Shown here in pieces: positions 49,227 through 58,463 of a DNA stretch of 64,000 nucleotides. This DNA comes from Fervidibacter canadensis (GTDB lineage: Bacteria; Armatimonadota; Fervidibacteria; Fervidibacterales; Fervidibacteraceae): positions 27,776 to 91,775 of the forward strand of contig JBGOEJ010000015.1 in assembly GCA_041446545.1 (NCBI GenBank), given 5' to 3'. Both the position numbers and the translations under genes were made by a program. The notes beneath the pieces were generated by a model, which was not told the DNA's origin, searched no databases, and worked only from the letters and a program-made list of their open reading frames with translations. The stretch's first letter is position 1. The number at the start of each line of letters is the position of its first letter.

Positions 49227-50855
49227 CTACTGGCAAAACACGAATTCCCACGCCTCGGTCAGCAAGGTTTCGGGAACGGGGGCGTCGGTGATGGTGACTT
49301 CACCGAGGCGTTTGGGCAGAGCGAAGCGTAAGGTAGTGCCCCGCCGTTTTTTGTCTCGTCCCATCGCTGCCATCAAAGTGTCAAGAGCGACGGGAGGTGC
49401 GTCGGGCACTTGAGAAAGGTGCGTCGGTAACTCCAACTTCCTCAGGACTTCCGTCTGCCGCTCCAACACCTCTCGGTCGCACAAGCCCAACCGCCATGCA
49501 AGGTAGGCTTCCGCCGTCATGCCGATGGCGACGGCTTCACCGTGCAGCAGCGAAAAACCTGTCGCCGCTTCCAAAGCGTGACCGAAGGTGTGCCCGTAGT
49601 TGAGCACCATCCGCAAGCCCGTCTCTTCTCGCTCGTCGGCGACGACGACGGAGGCTTTAACCGAAGCAGAGCGGGCGATGATGACACGCAAAGCGATAGG
49701 GTGGCGCCGCACGATCCATTCCGCTTGTTCGTCCAAATAGGTGAACAAGGCAGGGTCGGCGATGACGCCGTATTTGACGACTTCCGCCAAGCCCGCAAGG
49801 AAAGGTCGGTCAGGCATCGTCGCTAAGGTCGTCAAGTCACAAAGGACAAGGCGAGGTTGATGGAAAGCGCCGACAAGGTTTTTCGCCTGCGGCAAGTCAA
49901 TGGCTGTCTTGCCGCCGATAGCGCTGTCCACCATCGCCAGCAAAGTCGTCGGGATTTGGACGAAGGCGACACCCCGCATGTAAGTCGCCGCCACGAACCC
50001 CGCAAGGTCGCCGACGACACCACCACCGACCGCTACAATCGTCCCGTTGCGCGGGAGTGCCAAATCTGCCAACCACTGCCACAGTCGGATGGCTTGCTCT
50101 ACGCTCTTGCTCCCTTCGCCTGATGGGACGGTGACAAGATGCGCTTTGCCTAACCGTTGCAATCGTTCCTGCACCTTTTCGCCCAACGGTTCGGCGACAC
50201 TTTCGTCGGCGATGATGGCAAAAGGTTCGCTCAAAGGGACGGCAGCAAAAATTCGCTCCAATCGCTCCAGTAAGTTGTCACCGATGACAACAGGGTAACT
50301 GCGAGCACCCAAGTCAACGGTCACCGCATCGTCGCCATCGTCCAAAGCCCTCACCCAAGCGAAAATTTGCTCGGCAATTTGTTCGGGCGGTTTCCGTCCG
50401 CAGGAGAGGATGAACTGCGCTTGGGTGTAAAAGCGCTCCCGCTGCGCCAGCAGGGAAGCGATGCGGAAGTAGCGGTCGGAGAAGCCTTGCAAAAGCGGTC
50501 GGTCTTGCGCCGTCGCCAACCGTTCGTAAAGCACTTCAACGGGAACGCGCAGGTAAAAGTTGAGGGCATTTAAGCGCAACATCGCCAAGTTTTCAGGGAC
50601 GGTCGGCATCCCGCCTCCCGTCGCAAGGACAATCCGCTGGCGCTGGATGAGTTCGCTGAGCACCTGCGTCTCCATCCGACGGAACGCCGCTTCGCCCTCT
50701 TCGGCGAAAATTTGCGGGATGGGTTTGCCGAAGCGTTGGGCGACCAGTTCGTCGGTGTCCACGAACTCGTAGCCCAGTTTTTGCGCCAACGCTTTGCCGA
50801 CACTCGTCTTACCGCTTCCCATGAAGCCCCAAAGGGCGACGGGTTTCGTGACCAT
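49227..50855 (-). CDS. aroKB: Shikimate kinase / 3-dehydroquinate synthase fusion
   Basis: 542 residues. Residues 1-170 are shikimate kinase: P-loop GFMGSGKTSVGKAL, shikimate-binding VDTDELVAQRFG, and ATGGGMPTVPEN. Residues about 175-542 are AroB: VAVGGGVVGDLAGFVAATYMRG, TTLLAMVDSAIGGKTAID, LAEVVKYGVI and the zinc ligands in NYGHTFGHALE. Both active sites look complete, so the protein carries out steps 2 and 5 of the shikimate pathway. The same fusion is known in Thermotoga. It is co-directional with the glycosyltransferase gene (18-base gap). Confidence 0.95.
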   Translation of the reverse strand: MVTKPVALWGFMGSGKTSVGKALAQKLGYEFVDTDELVAQRFGKPIPQIFAEEGEAAFRRMETQVLSELIQRQRIVLATGGGMPTVPENLAMLRLNALNFYLRVPVEVLYERLATAQDRPLLQGFSDRYFRIASLLAQRERFYTQAQFILSCGRKPPEQIAEQIFAWVRALDDGDDAVTVDLGARSYPVVIGDNLLERLERIFAAVPLSEPFAIIADESVAEPLGEKVQERLQRLGKAHLVTVPSGEGSKSVEQAIRLWQWLADLALPRNGTIVAVGGGVVGDLAGFVAATYMRGVAFVQIPTTLLAMVDSAIGGKTAIDLPQAKNLVGAFHQPRLVLCDLTTLATMPDRPFLAGLAEVVKYGVIADPALFTYLDEQAEWIVRRHPIALRVIIARSASVKASVVVADEREETGLRMVLNYGHTFGHALEAATGFSLLHGEAVAIGMTAEAYLAWRLGLCDREVLERQTEVLRKLELPTHLSQVPDAPPVALDTLMAAMGRDKKRRGTTLRFALPKRLGEVTITDAPVPETLLTEAWEFVFCQ

Positions 50856-50861
50856 GAGCCT

Positions 50862-51335
50862 TCACCTTGGCATGCTGCCTTGCAAATCAATAGGGGAAAG
50901 GGACGGACGGGCGACACCCGCCCCAAACTCGTAAACCATCCGTCCGCCCAAGTAAGCCGTGAAGAAGACAAGCAGGCAACCTAAAAAGGCAAACGCTAAC
51001 CAAAGGGTTCGCCACCGCTCCGTCTCAGGTCGTTCCAAGTAGATGCGCCCCAAAAGCAACCCGCTCCACAAGGCGGCGACGAAGTAAGCCATCTTGGAAT
51101 GCAATTGCAGCAACTCCAAGCCCCGCGATTCGCGCACCGTCTGCGAGGCATACTCTTGCGCTGAGTAGCCCGTCAGGACAGCCAGCCACGCCCCGACGAC
51201 CCCGACGACCAAAAGCCAAATCGCCGCCTTGCGCAACTCCTCGCGCTGGGCGAAATGCCCGATGGCTTCCAGAAGGAACGCCATCGGCAACAAAGCGATC
51301 GGAAAGTGCACGACGGCAGGATGAATGGGCACCAA
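50862..51335 (-). CDS. DUF2231-type membrane protein
   Basis: 157 residues with four membrane helices. The N-terminal IHPAVVHFPIALLP is the DUF2231 signature, with two His that could bind a heme or metal. It probably sits in the inner membrane. Function unknown in the family. It ends 6 bases before aroKB on the same strand. Confidence 0.82.
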   Translation of the reverse strand: MVPIHPAVVHFPIALLPMAFLLEAIGHFAQREELRKAAIWLLVVGVVGAWLAVLTGYSAQEYASQTVRESRGLELLQLHSKMAYFVAALWSGLLLGRIYLERPETERWRTLWLAFAFLGCLLVFFTAYLGGRMVYEFGAGVARPSLSPIDLQGSMPR

Positions 51336-51363
51336 GGGACATCACCTCATGTCCGTCAAGGCA

Positions 51364-51870
51364 TCAATTTTGCTGCGAAGGCGAGTAATCGCCGATCCAG
51401 CGGAAAGCCACCTTCAAACCCTTTCGGGTTCGCCGCAAAAACTCGTAAAGCCTTCGGTCTGCCGTCCAAAAAGATGCCCTCCGCTTTTGGGCGTCGTAAA
51501 AACTGAGGCTTCCTCCCATCGCCCACCTCGCCACTTCATCATATCGCCAACCCTTCTCGTGAGCATGCAAATGCCAGTTGGGCAAAGTGAGCAAGCCAGC
51601 GACGCGGGTGAGGGCTTCTTGGGCTTGGGCAAGGGGCAAGCGCTTGGCGTGCACTGCCTTGACCAACCCACCGCTGACTTCGTAAAGCCATAGGTCTGGA
51701 ACATGCACAACCACACGACCCATTGTGATGTCATCTAACAGCCACTTGGCATGCAAGCGCAAATCTGGTGGCTCGTCAATGAGAAACCAGAGCAAGGCGA
51801 CGGAAGCGTTCAAGACGCACTGGTTCTCTTGCCCTTGTTGCGCCGCTTCCGTTTGGTCTTGCTGTCCCAT
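51364..51870 (-). CDS. PIN-domain (VapC-like) protein with an altered active site
   Basis: 168 residues; overlaps the upstream gene by 61 bases. VapC-like core: NASVALLWF, DLWLYEVSGGL, SFYDAQ and WTADRRLY. Acidic positions 2-4 are present (Glu64, Asp126, Asp138), but the first, normally Asp in DxSV, is Asn21 (AAC). About seven residues usually found after YDA are missing, with YDAQKRRASFW joining directly. The protein may be inactive or altered. A start nearer the domain (TTG before NASV) is possible. Confidence 0.75.
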   Translation of the reverse strand: MGQQDQTEAAQQGQENQCVLNASVALLWFLIDEPPDLRLHAKWLLDDITMGRVVVHVPDLWLYEVSGGLVKAVHAKRLPLAQAQEALTRVAGLLTLPNWHLHAHEKGWRYDEVARWAMGGSLSFYDAQKRRASFWTADRRLYEFLRRTRKGLKVAFRWIGDYSPSQQN

Positions 51871-52082
51871 CCGCGCATCGCCTCCCGCATCTCCAACAAG
51901 GCTTCGTAGGCGCCGCCTCCCTTGACAGCGCCATGCTCATCCCCCCACTTGGCGAACTCGTCATAAGTCATCGTTTTGGCTTTCTCCTGCGCTTCCTTGA
52001 TGAGGGCGATGGAGCGTTCCACTGCCGCTTGCCATTCCTCATCGGTCCACAGTCGGTCTTCGTCCTTTTTGCGTTTTGCCAT
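51810..52082 (-). CDS. Putative antitoxin partner of the PIN protein
   Basis: 90 residues from the ATG at 52082, preceded by GGAGGGATG-type purines. Highly charged and helical (DEEWQAAVERSIALIKEAQEKAK; TYDEFAKWGDEHGAV) with a very basic tail (KTKRKRRNKGKRTSAS). No ribbon-helix-helix, AbrB or Phd motif is visible, so it is antitoxin by position only. The last 61 bases overlap the PIN gene. Confidence 0.6.
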   Translation of the reverse strand: MAKRKKDEDRLWTDEEWQAAVERSIALIKEAQEKAKTMTYDEFAKWGDEHGAVKGGGAYEALLEMREAMRGWDSKTKRKRRNKGKRTSAS

Positions 52083-52116
52083 GAGGCATCCCTCCTGTGA
52101 CTTTTCGGCGGAAAAG

Positions 52117-53883
52117 TCATTGCACTTGCCGTTGGGCGAAGGCAGCGAGGATTTCTTTAGCGATGGGAACGGCAACCTCGCCACCGTGTCCAGACTCTTC
52201 CACCATGACGCACAAGGCGATTTGGGGCGCATCAGCGGGGGCGAAAGCGATGAACCAAGCGTGGGTCTTCGCTCCTTTGCGATGCTCCGAAGAACCCGTC
52301 TTGCCAGCGACTTGGAGGGGTAAATCGCGCAATCGTCCTGCTGTCCCGCCAGGACCGTAGACAGCGGCGAGCATCCCTCGCTTGACGGCTTCCCAGACGG
52401 AAGGTGGGGCGGGGAGACGATGCAGCACCTTCGGCGTTATTCGTTCAATGACCTGCCCTTGGGCGTTGCGGCGCTCCTTAAGCAAGTGAGGGCGCATGAC
52501 AACGCCGTTATTGGCGACAGCGCAAGCGACCAATGCCATTTGCAAAGGCGTGACGGCAACATAGCCTTGCCCAATTGCCATATTCGCCGTGTCGCCGCCA
52601 TACCAACGCTCCCGATAACGGTGCCGTTTCCATGCGGGAGTCGGGATGACGCCAGACGATTCGCCGGGCAAATCAATCCCCGTTTTTTTGCCCAAACCCA
52701 TCAAATGGGCGACTTGTGCCAGCCGCTCGGGACCGACGGCTAAGCCCAGCGTGTAAAAGTAACTGTCGCAAGATTGCCCGATAGCATGTTCCAAGTCCAA
52801 GGTCGCATGACGGCGCCAGCAGCGGAAGAAGCGCCGCCCGACGACCCGACCGCCCCCGCAAGGAATGTGCGTGCTCGGTGTCACTTTGCCGAACATCAGC
52901 GCAGTGACGGCAGTGACGATTTTGAAGGTGGAACCAGGCGGGTGCGTCGTAGCGATGGCTCGGTTTTGCAGGGGATGGGCAGGGTGGGAGATCAGCCAAC
53001 GCCATCGTTCGGGCTTGATGCCCTTGCTGAACCAGTTGGGATCAAAGGAAGGCGAGGAAGCCATGACGAGGACTTCCCCCGTTTTAGGGTCTAAGACGAC
53101 GACAGCACCCCGCTTGCCTTGCAGGGCGCGTTCGGCGACCGCCTGCAAATGGGCATCCAGCGTTAACACAAGGGTTTGACCGGCACGGGCGGGTTCACGA
53201 CGCAACCGCTGGATAGGCGCCCCCGTTGCGTCCACTTCCATAACTTCCCGCCCGTGTTCACCTTGCAGGTAGCGGTCATAAACCCGTTCAATGCCCATCT
53301 TGCCCGTCCAGTCAAAGGGTTGCAAGTCAGGGCGGTTGGTTAATTCTTCGTCCGTGACGGCGCCGACATGCCCCAACACATGGGCTGCCAGCATCCCGCA
53401 CGGATACACCCGCACGGGCTCTTCCAACACGATGATGCCTGGCAACTCGCTCATTCGCTCCCAGACACGGGTGACAGTGGCGATGTCGGCATTTGCTTTC
53501 AGGCGGACGGGCTCAAAGAGAGGGACTTTGTTGGTGCGAATTTTTGCGACGGCGCTTTCCAACTCCGAAGGGGCAATCCCCAACAAGCGGCAAATCTTTT
53601 CAGGGTCGGCACCGTCGCTGGAAAATTCGGCAGGCAGTAAAGCGATGTTGAAGGAGGGTTCGTTGCTCGCCAACACTTTTCCATTTCGGTCAAGGATGGT
53701 GCCGCGAGGGGCTTTGGTGACAATGGCACGCAAGTAGCGGCTGCGGGCTTTTTCGTCCCAATGGGCGCCTTGCCCGATTTGCAGCCACCATAGCCGCCCC
53801 CAAAAGACGGTGACCATCGCGACGATGAAAATCCATCCCCATCGCAAGCGATTAGCGGGCAGAATCGTCGGGCGCTCCTGCAT
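52117..53883 (-). CDS. mrdA: Penicillin-binding protein 2 (peptidoglycan transpeptidase)
   Basis: 588 residues from the ATG at 53883. One N-terminal membrane helix (about 15-33), then a dimerisation domain (APRGTILDRNGKVLASN) and the transpeptidase domain. Active-site motifs are complete: Ser-x-x-Lys in HPPGSTFKIV, SCD (SxN type) in GQSCDSYFY, and KTGSSE. GPGGTAGRLRDLPLQVAGKTG is typical of PBP2. It crosslinks the wall during elongation; no rodA or mreBCD lies next to it. Confidence 0.93.
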   Translation of the reverse strand: MQERPTILPANRLRWGWIFIVAMVTVFWGRLWWLQIGQGAHWDEKARSRYLRAIVTKAPRGTILDRNGKVLASNEPSFNIALLPAEFSSDGADPEKICRLLGIAPSELESAVAKIRTNKVPLFEPVRLKANADIATVTRVWERMSELPGIIVLEEPVRVYPCGMLAAHVLGHVGAVTDEELTNRPDLQPFDWTGKMGIERVYDRYLQGEHGREVMEVDATGAPIQRLRREPARAGQTLVLTLDAHLQAVAERALQGKRGAVVVLDPKTGEVLVMASSPSFDPNWFSKGIKPERWRWLISHPAHPLQNRAIATTHPPGSTFKIVTAVTALMFGKVTPSTHIPCGGGRVVGRRFFRCWRRHATLDLEHAIGQSCDSYFYTLGLAVGPERLAQVAHLMGLGKKTGIDLPGESSGVIPTPAWKRHRYRERWYGGDTANMAIGQGYVAVTPLQMALVACAVANNGVVMRPHLLKERRNAQGQVIERITPKVLHRLPAPPSVWEAVKRGMLAAVYGPGGTAGRLRDLPLQVAGKTGSSEHRKGAKTHAWFIAFAPADAPQIALCVMVEESGHGGEVAVPIAKEILAAFAQRQVQ

Positions 53884-54100
53884 CGTCCGTCCGCTCCGCT
53901 TGTAGGCATTCAGCAACCGTTTGGAGCAACCGCAGTTTCCACGCTGTCGGTAAATTGCGATCCATGACGACGAGCCATCGCCCCTTGTAGCGGGCAATTC
54001 CCCCTTTGCCACCCCAATTGCCCGTTAGCACCCAAACACCTTCCTCTGTCAAGCGCCGACGCAACTGATTGACCTGCTCTTCCAACTCTGCTGTCGTCAT
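53852..54100 (-). CDS. Small coiled-coil protein upstream of PBP2
   Basis: 82 residues from the ATG at 54100, with GAGGTG about 7 bases upstream. TAELEEQVNQLRRRLTEEGVWVL begins with a short coiled coil, followed by a Gly/Trp-rich segment (GNWGGKGGIARYKGRWLVVMD) and a helical acidic end. It overlaps PBP2 by 32 bases and starts 13 bases after the amidotransferase stop. It fills the gap exactly and fits the coupling pattern, so it is probably a real gene. Function unknown. Confidence 0.6.
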   Translation of the reverse strand: MTTAELEEQVNQLRRRLTEEGVWVLTGNWGGKGGIARYKGRWLVVMDRNLPTAWKLRLLQTVAECLQAERTDDAGAPDDSAR

Positions 54101-54113
54101 CTTTTTCACCTCG

Positions 54114-54830
54114 TCACTCCCCTGCGCATGTTCGCACGAAGGCGTCAAAAAGGCGCTGAGCGTGAGGCTCGTCCTGTTGGGCTTCGGGGTGCCATTGGAC
54201 GCCGACGATGGGTTTGCCATCTGCCGCTTCAACGGCTTCCACGATGCCATCGGGTGCGTAGGCGACAGCCCGCAACCCTTTGCCCACCACCTTGACGGCT
54301 TGATGGTGGGAACTGGCGACGACGATCTCGCCTTCACCATCTAAACGCAACCATTCTGCCAGCAAGGAAGGGCGCACTACCCGCACCGTATGGGTCACAA
54401 AACTTTGTTCCCTTCGGTGCGGCAGGGCATCGGGACACTCTGACGGGATGTCCTGAATAAGCGTCCCACCAAAGGCAACATTGAGTAACTGACAACCGAG
54501 GCAAATGCCCAATATCGGTTTGCCCGACTCTGCCATTGCCCTTACCAATGCCACCTCAAATTCTGTGCGACGACGCATGGCGTCATCTGTGTCCGTGTTG
54601 GGATGAGGAGGTTCGCCATAAAAGTCAGGCGGGATGTCTCGCCCGCCACTGAGGATGATGCCATCTAACCGCTGTGCCAAGGTCATCGCCCTTTCAGGTT
54701 CGCCAGCGGGCAACAAGATGGGCAACCCACCCGCTCGCCAGACGGCTTGGACATAACGGTCATTCAACTCGTGGCTGATGCTTCCATCTTTCTCCCGCGT
54801 GGATGCCGTGATGCCGATGAGCGGTCGCAT
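54114..54830 (-). CDS. Class I glutamine amidotransferase, peptidase C26 (PuuD-like)
   Basis: 238 residues. The nucleophile elbow GICLGCQLLNVAFGGTL has Cys, SSHHQAV is the His region, and GVQWHPEA provides the catalytic His and Glu, so the triad is complete. LSGGRDIPPDFYGE is typical of gamma-glutamyl-GABA hydrolase-like C26 peptidases. It cleaves gamma-glutamyl bonds of small molecules. It is the first gene of the minus-strand run to 45.8 kb. Confidence 0.9.
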   Translation of the reverse strand: MRPLIGITASTREKDGSISHELNDRYVQAVWRAGGLPILLPAGEPERAMTLAQRLDGIILSGGRDIPPDFYGEPPHPNTDTDDAMRRRTEFEVALVRAMAESGKPILGICLGCQLLNVAFGGTLIQDIPSECPDALPHRREQSFVTHTVRVVRPSLLAEWLRLDGEGEIVVASSHHQAVKVVGKGLRAVAYAPDGIVEAVEAADGKPIVGVQWHPEAQQDEPHAQRLFDAFVRTCAGE

Positions 54831-54890
54831 GAACGGTCACCATCGCTACACTTTGACACGCCCCATCAGGGCTTGACAACCTTACGAAGG

Positions 54891-55061
54891 GTGAAACTTT
54901 CTCAGTCGGATTGGCTCAAGGTGCTGTCATTGTCGCAACAGCCGCTCCGACAGGATGAGGGTCTTTTCAGCGAAGATGAAGTGGTCATCGGTTTGTGGCT
55001 ATTAGCCACGACCAGAGGAGCGTTTCGGGACACTCCAAGGAGGTTGCCGTCCCTTCCGTGA
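54891..55061 (+). CDS. Small protein coupled to the methyltransferase
   Basis: 56 residues from GTG 54891, which follows CGAAGG directly. The TGA (55059-55061) overlaps the GTG start of the methyltransferase (GTGA). The peptide is hydrophilic then hydrophobic (KLSQSDWLKVLSLSQQPLRQ; EDEVVIGLWLLATTRG). No family recognised; the junction is the main evidence that it is translated. Confidence 0.4.
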   Translation: MKLSQSDWLKVLSLSQQPLRQDEGLFSEDEVVIGLWLLATTRGAFRDTPRRLPSLP

Positions 55062-55801
55062 AAGCGACGGAACTGGCAAAGATGGCAGCGTTAGAAGACC
55101 GTTACTGGTGGTTCGTCGGGCGGCGTTTCATCGTCGCCGCTTTGTTGCGTCATTTTGGGCAACCTGCCACCAATCCGCCGCTCATTTTGGATTTGGGCTG
55201 CGGGACGGGTGGGTCTTTGGGATTGCTGCGTCGCTTCGGTCGGGTCGTTGGGTTGGATGCCTCGCCCGATGCCCTCGCTTTCGCCGCCCGAAAACAGCCC
55301 GATGTGCCGTTGGTGCTGGGCGATGCCCAGAAACTCCCCTTCGCTTCCGACTGCTTTGACTTGGTGGCGGTGCTGGATGTCTTGGAGCATTTGCCCGATG
55401 ACCGTCAGGCTTTGCGAGAAATTTGGCGGGTGCTCAAACCTAAAGGGTTCGTCCTGTTCACCGTCCCCGCTTTCATGAGCCTTTGGAGCGTCCATGACAT
55501 CGCTTTGGGACATCACCGCCGCTATTTGCCATCGGAGTTGCTGGCGAAATTGCGCGAGGCAAAGTTAACCGTCCGTCATTGGAGTTTCGCCATTTGCCCG
55601 TTGTTGCCCGCCGTCTTCATCTTTCGCAAGGTGCAAAATTGGTGGATGCAGGGCAAGGAAGCGGCGACCGCCCTCATTGAATTGCCCGACCCGCTCAACC
55701 GAACTTTGATTGCCTTACTGAAACTGGAAGCGTCGGTGCTGACACGCCTTCGTTTGCCCTTCGGCGTTTCCATCGTCGGCGTCGCTCAGAAGGTGAAGTG
55801 A
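55058..55801 (+). CDS. Class I SAM-dependent methyltransferase (type 11)
   Basis: 247 residues from GTG 55058, which has AAGGAGG upstream and overlaps the preceding small ORF. The SAM-binding motif LILDLGCGTGGSLGLL and motif II/III (VVGLDASPDAL, DLVAVLDVLEHLPDD) are clear; WRVLKPKGFVLFTVPAF follows. N-terminal YWWFVGRR is common in lipid- or glycan-modifying members. Substrate unknown. mgtE follows after 58 bases. Confidence 0.85.
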   Translation: MKATELAKMAALEDRYWWFVGRRFIVAALLRHFGQPATNPPLILDLGCGTGGSLGLLRRFGRVVGLDASPDALAFAARKQPDVPLVLGDAQKLPFASDCFDLVAVLDVLEHLPDDRQALREIWRVLKPKGFVLFTVPAFMSLWSVHDIALGHHRRYLPSELLAKLREAKLTVRHWSFAICPLLPAVFIFRKVQNWWMQGKEAATALIELPDPLNRTLIALLKLEASVLTRLRLPFGVSIVGVAQKVK

Positions 55802-55859
55802 CAGGGCATCAGGCGGATGCCAAACTTAGTGCGCCATCTGTTGAAGGGAGTGATGTCCC

Positions 55860-57287
55860 GTGCGCTTGAGCAAGCGTTTTCATCAACTGCGGACAACTTT
55901 GCGAGAACGGTTTATGGCAAGGCGAAAACTTATCCACCCCCGTGAGGAGGTTTCTCAGGTCGTCCATGAAATCCGTCGTTTCCTCGCTTCCAAACAGACG
56001 GAGGGATTGCGCCAGTTTTTAGAGCAATTTCATCCCGCCGACATCGCTTTGGCACTGCGCTTCTTACACGACAGCGAAAAGGAGCAAGTTTTCCGCCTGC
56101 TGGATGTGGAGTCGGCAGCGGAAGTTTTGGACGAAGCCGATGAGGCGACCGAACGCCATTTGGTGCAAACGACCGACCCAGAACGCCTCTCCGACCTCTT
56201 GGAAACTCTGCCGCCTGACGAAAGCGCCGACATCGTGGGAATGCTGGAGCCAGAACAGCGGGAGAAAGTGCTGCAACTGATGGAACCTGAGGAGGCGCAG
56301 GAAGTCCGCGATTTGCTCCGCTACCCGCCCGATACCGCTGGCGGCATCATGTCCCCCGATTTCGTCGCCGTCCAAGAAGACATGACCGTCGCCCAAGTGT
56401 TGGAGGTGCTAAGGGAGCGGGTGGATGCCGAGAGCATTTTCTATGTCTATGTCGTGGATGAGCAGGGTGTCCTCAAAGGCGTCTTGAACTTGCGGAAGTT
56501 GCTGACCTCTGCGCCCGACACTTTGGTGCGAGACATCATGACGCACGGCGTCATCTTTGTCTTTCCCGAACAAGACCAAGAGGAAGTCGCCCACCTTTTC
56601 GCCCGTTACGACCTTCTGGCAGTGCCCGTCTTAGACCACGACTATCGCCTTATCGGCGTCATCACCGTGGACGATGTGATGGATGTGCTGCAAGAGGAGT
56701 TGACAGAAGACTACTTCCGCATGGTCGGCTCCGATGCGGCGGAGTTGGAGCGCAAATCACCCCCGCAAATCGCTCGGATGCGACTGCCTTGGCTCTTGGC
56801 GACGATGGGTATTGAGTTGCTGGCAGGTGCCGTCATCCACCACTTTAACGAGACGCTGAGCAAAGCCATCCTTTTAGCCTCCTTCATGCCCATCATCAGC
56901 GCCATCAGTGGCAATGTCGGTTTGCAGGCAGCCGCTATCGTCATTCGTGGCTTGGCGACAGGGCACATCACCTTGCGCGAATGGCAACGCCCCCTGCTGC
57001 GGGAACTGATAACGGACTTTTTAATGGGATGCGCTTGCGGTGCCACCTTGGGGGCTATCGGTTGGCTCTGGTCGGGCAAATGGGAATTTGGGTTGGTCGT
57101 CGGCGTCGCCATGTTGGGAGCGATGGCAACGGCAGGGTTAATGGGAACGATTTTCCCGATGATTTCCAAACGCTTGGGCTTTGACCCCGCCGCAACGGCA
57201 GGACCCTTTGAGACCGCTTTCCAAGATGTCGTCGGGTTCGCCATCTTCCTTTGGCTCGCCACTCAACTGTTGCGTTGGCTCACTTGA
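55860..57287 (+). CDS. mgtE: Magnesium transporter MgtE
   Basis: 475 residues from GTG 55860; an ATG at 55914 is possible. An N-terminal superhelical domain (about 35-150), tandem CBS domains (about 160-285, IMSPDFVAVQEDMTV ... GVITVDDVMDVL), and five membrane helices to the C-terminus. FMPIISAISGNVGLQAAAIVIRGLA is the MgtE pore-lining signature, and GTIFPMISKRLGFDPA the last conserved segment. CBS and N domains close the pore when cytoplasmic Mg2+ is high. The 58-base upstream gap is too short for an M-box riboswitch. Confidence 0.94.
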   Translation: MRLSKRFHQLRTTLRERFMARRKLIHPREEVSQVVHEIRRFLASKQTEGLRQFLEQFHPADIALALRFLHDSEKEQVFRLLDVESAAEVLDEADEATERHLVQTTDPERLSDLLETLPPDESADIVGMLEPEQREKVLQLMEPEEAQEVRDLLRYPPDTAGGIMSPDFVAVQEDMTVAQVLEVLRERVDAESIFYVYVVDEQGVLKGVLNLRKLLTSAPDTLVRDIMTHGVIFVFPEQDQEEVAHLFARYDLLAVPVLDHDYRLIGVITVDDVMDVLQEELTEDYFRMVGSDAAELERKSPPQIARMRLPWLLATMGIELLAGAVIHHFNETLSKAILLASFMPIISAISGNVGLQAAAIVIRGLATGHITLREWQRPLLRELITDFLMGCACGATLGAIGWLWSGKWEFGLVVGVAMLGAMATAGLMGTIFPMISKRLGFDPAATAGPFETAFQDVVGFAIFLWLATQLLRWLT

Positions 57288-57299
57288 AGGGGCGATGGG

Positions 57300-58454
57300 A
57301 TGAAGCCGCAACTTTGGTATCGCATAGACCAACTCCTCATCGGGTCGTTATGCCATTGGGTCGGCAAGTTTGTGCCTACCAAATCCTTCCTGCCTGACCC
57401 AATAGAACGGGTCGTCGTCGCCAAATACCTCGGCATCGGCAGTTTGCTCTTAGCCACGCCCTTGATGCAACTAATTCGCCGCCACCATCCCAACGCCCAA
57501 ATTGCTGTCGCCACCTCCCAAAGCCTTTCGGAAATGGCGCACCTTTTACCCGTGCAGAAAGTTTTCGTTTGGGACTTGAGCGACTGGGTAAGTGCCCTGC
57601 GGACTTTCCCCCGCTTCGTCGCCCAGTTGCGGTCGTGGCGCCCGCAGGTGTTTTTTGACTTGGAGTTTTTCGTCAACGCTTCAGCACTGGTGGCGTGGCT
57701 TTCGGGAGCGCCCGTTCGTGTCGGCTTCCACCATGCTCAATCGCCCCGAGGTCGCTTGCTTACCCACTACTTGCCCGTCACGCCTCGTCATGTCACCCAA
57801 CTTTTTGCTGGGTTGGCTTGGTGTTTGGGCATGGACATCAGCCAGTTGCCAACCCTATGGCGACCCAATTACGACCCCCAAAAGGTCAGCGAAACAGTTC
57901 GGCAGTTACCCCGCCCCTTCGTCGTCGTCAACCCCAATGCAGGCGAGTTAGCACCGCAGCGCCGTTGGCATCCCGAAGGCTTCCACGAATTGCTCCGTCG
58001 CCTCCTCACCACTTTCCCCGACCTTCATTGCGTCCTTATCGGGACAGCAAGCGAACGCCCCGTCGTGAGGCAAGTGTTGGGCGATTTGCAAGGACACCCC
58101 CGCGTCCATGACTTGGCGGGTAAGTTGTCGCTGATTGACCTTTGCTTTCTGCTGGACAACGCTGTCGCCGTCATCACCAACGATAGCGGACCACTCCACA
58201 TTGCTGTTGCGTTCGGCACCCCTTGCGTGGCGCTCTTTGGACCCGAAACGCCTGCTCACTACGGACCGATGGGCGAGCAGCATCGGGTGCTTTACAAAGC
58301 CTTGCCCTGTTCACCTTGCCTGACGCCTTTTGATGGCAAACAGTTTCCCTGTCCCTTCTCGGTGCGTTGCCTGCAGGAAATCCGCGTGGATGAGGTGGCA
58401 GAAGCGGCGAGGGAAGTGCTCGCAAAGCGGTTGACCGCTTCCGTCGCCTTATAG
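57300..58454 (+). CDS. Glycosyltransferase family 9 (ADP-heptose:LPS heptosyltransferase-like)
   Basis: 384 residues. RVVVAKYLGIGSLLLATPLMQLIRRHHPNAQI is the GT9 N-terminus, and FVVVNPNAGELAPQRRW with ITNDSGPLHIAVAFGTPCVALFGPETP the sugar-nucleotide-binding half. It would add heptose or another sugar to LPS core or a related glycan, consistent with a diderm envelope. The Shine-Dalgarno is GAAGGGG. It ends just before the HicB-like stub on the opposite strand. Confidence 0.87.
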   Translation: MKPQLWYRIDQLLIGSLCHWVGKFVPTKSFLPDPIERVVVAKYLGIGSLLLATPLMQLIRRHHPNAQIAVATSQSLSEMAHLLPVQKVFVWDLSDWVSALRTFPRFVAQLRSWRPQVFFDLEFFVNASALVAWLSGAPVRVGFHHAQSPRGRLLTHYLPVTPRHVTQLFAGLAWCLGMDISQLPTLWRPNYDPQKVSETVRQLPRPFVVVNPNAGELAPQRRWHPEGFHELLRRLLTTFPDLHCVLIGTASERPVVRQVLGDLQGHPRVHDLAGKLSLIDLCFLLDNAVAVITNDSGPLHIAVAFGTPCVALFGPETPAHYGPMGEQHRVLYKALPCSPCLTPFDGKQFPCPFSVRCLQEIRVDEVAEAAREVLAKRLTASVAL

Positions 58455-58463
58455 TGGCTTCAA

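Noticed and set aside
54853..54878. Two TTGACA hexamers before 54891
   Set aside because: Neither has a -10-like box at a workable distance on the plus strand.
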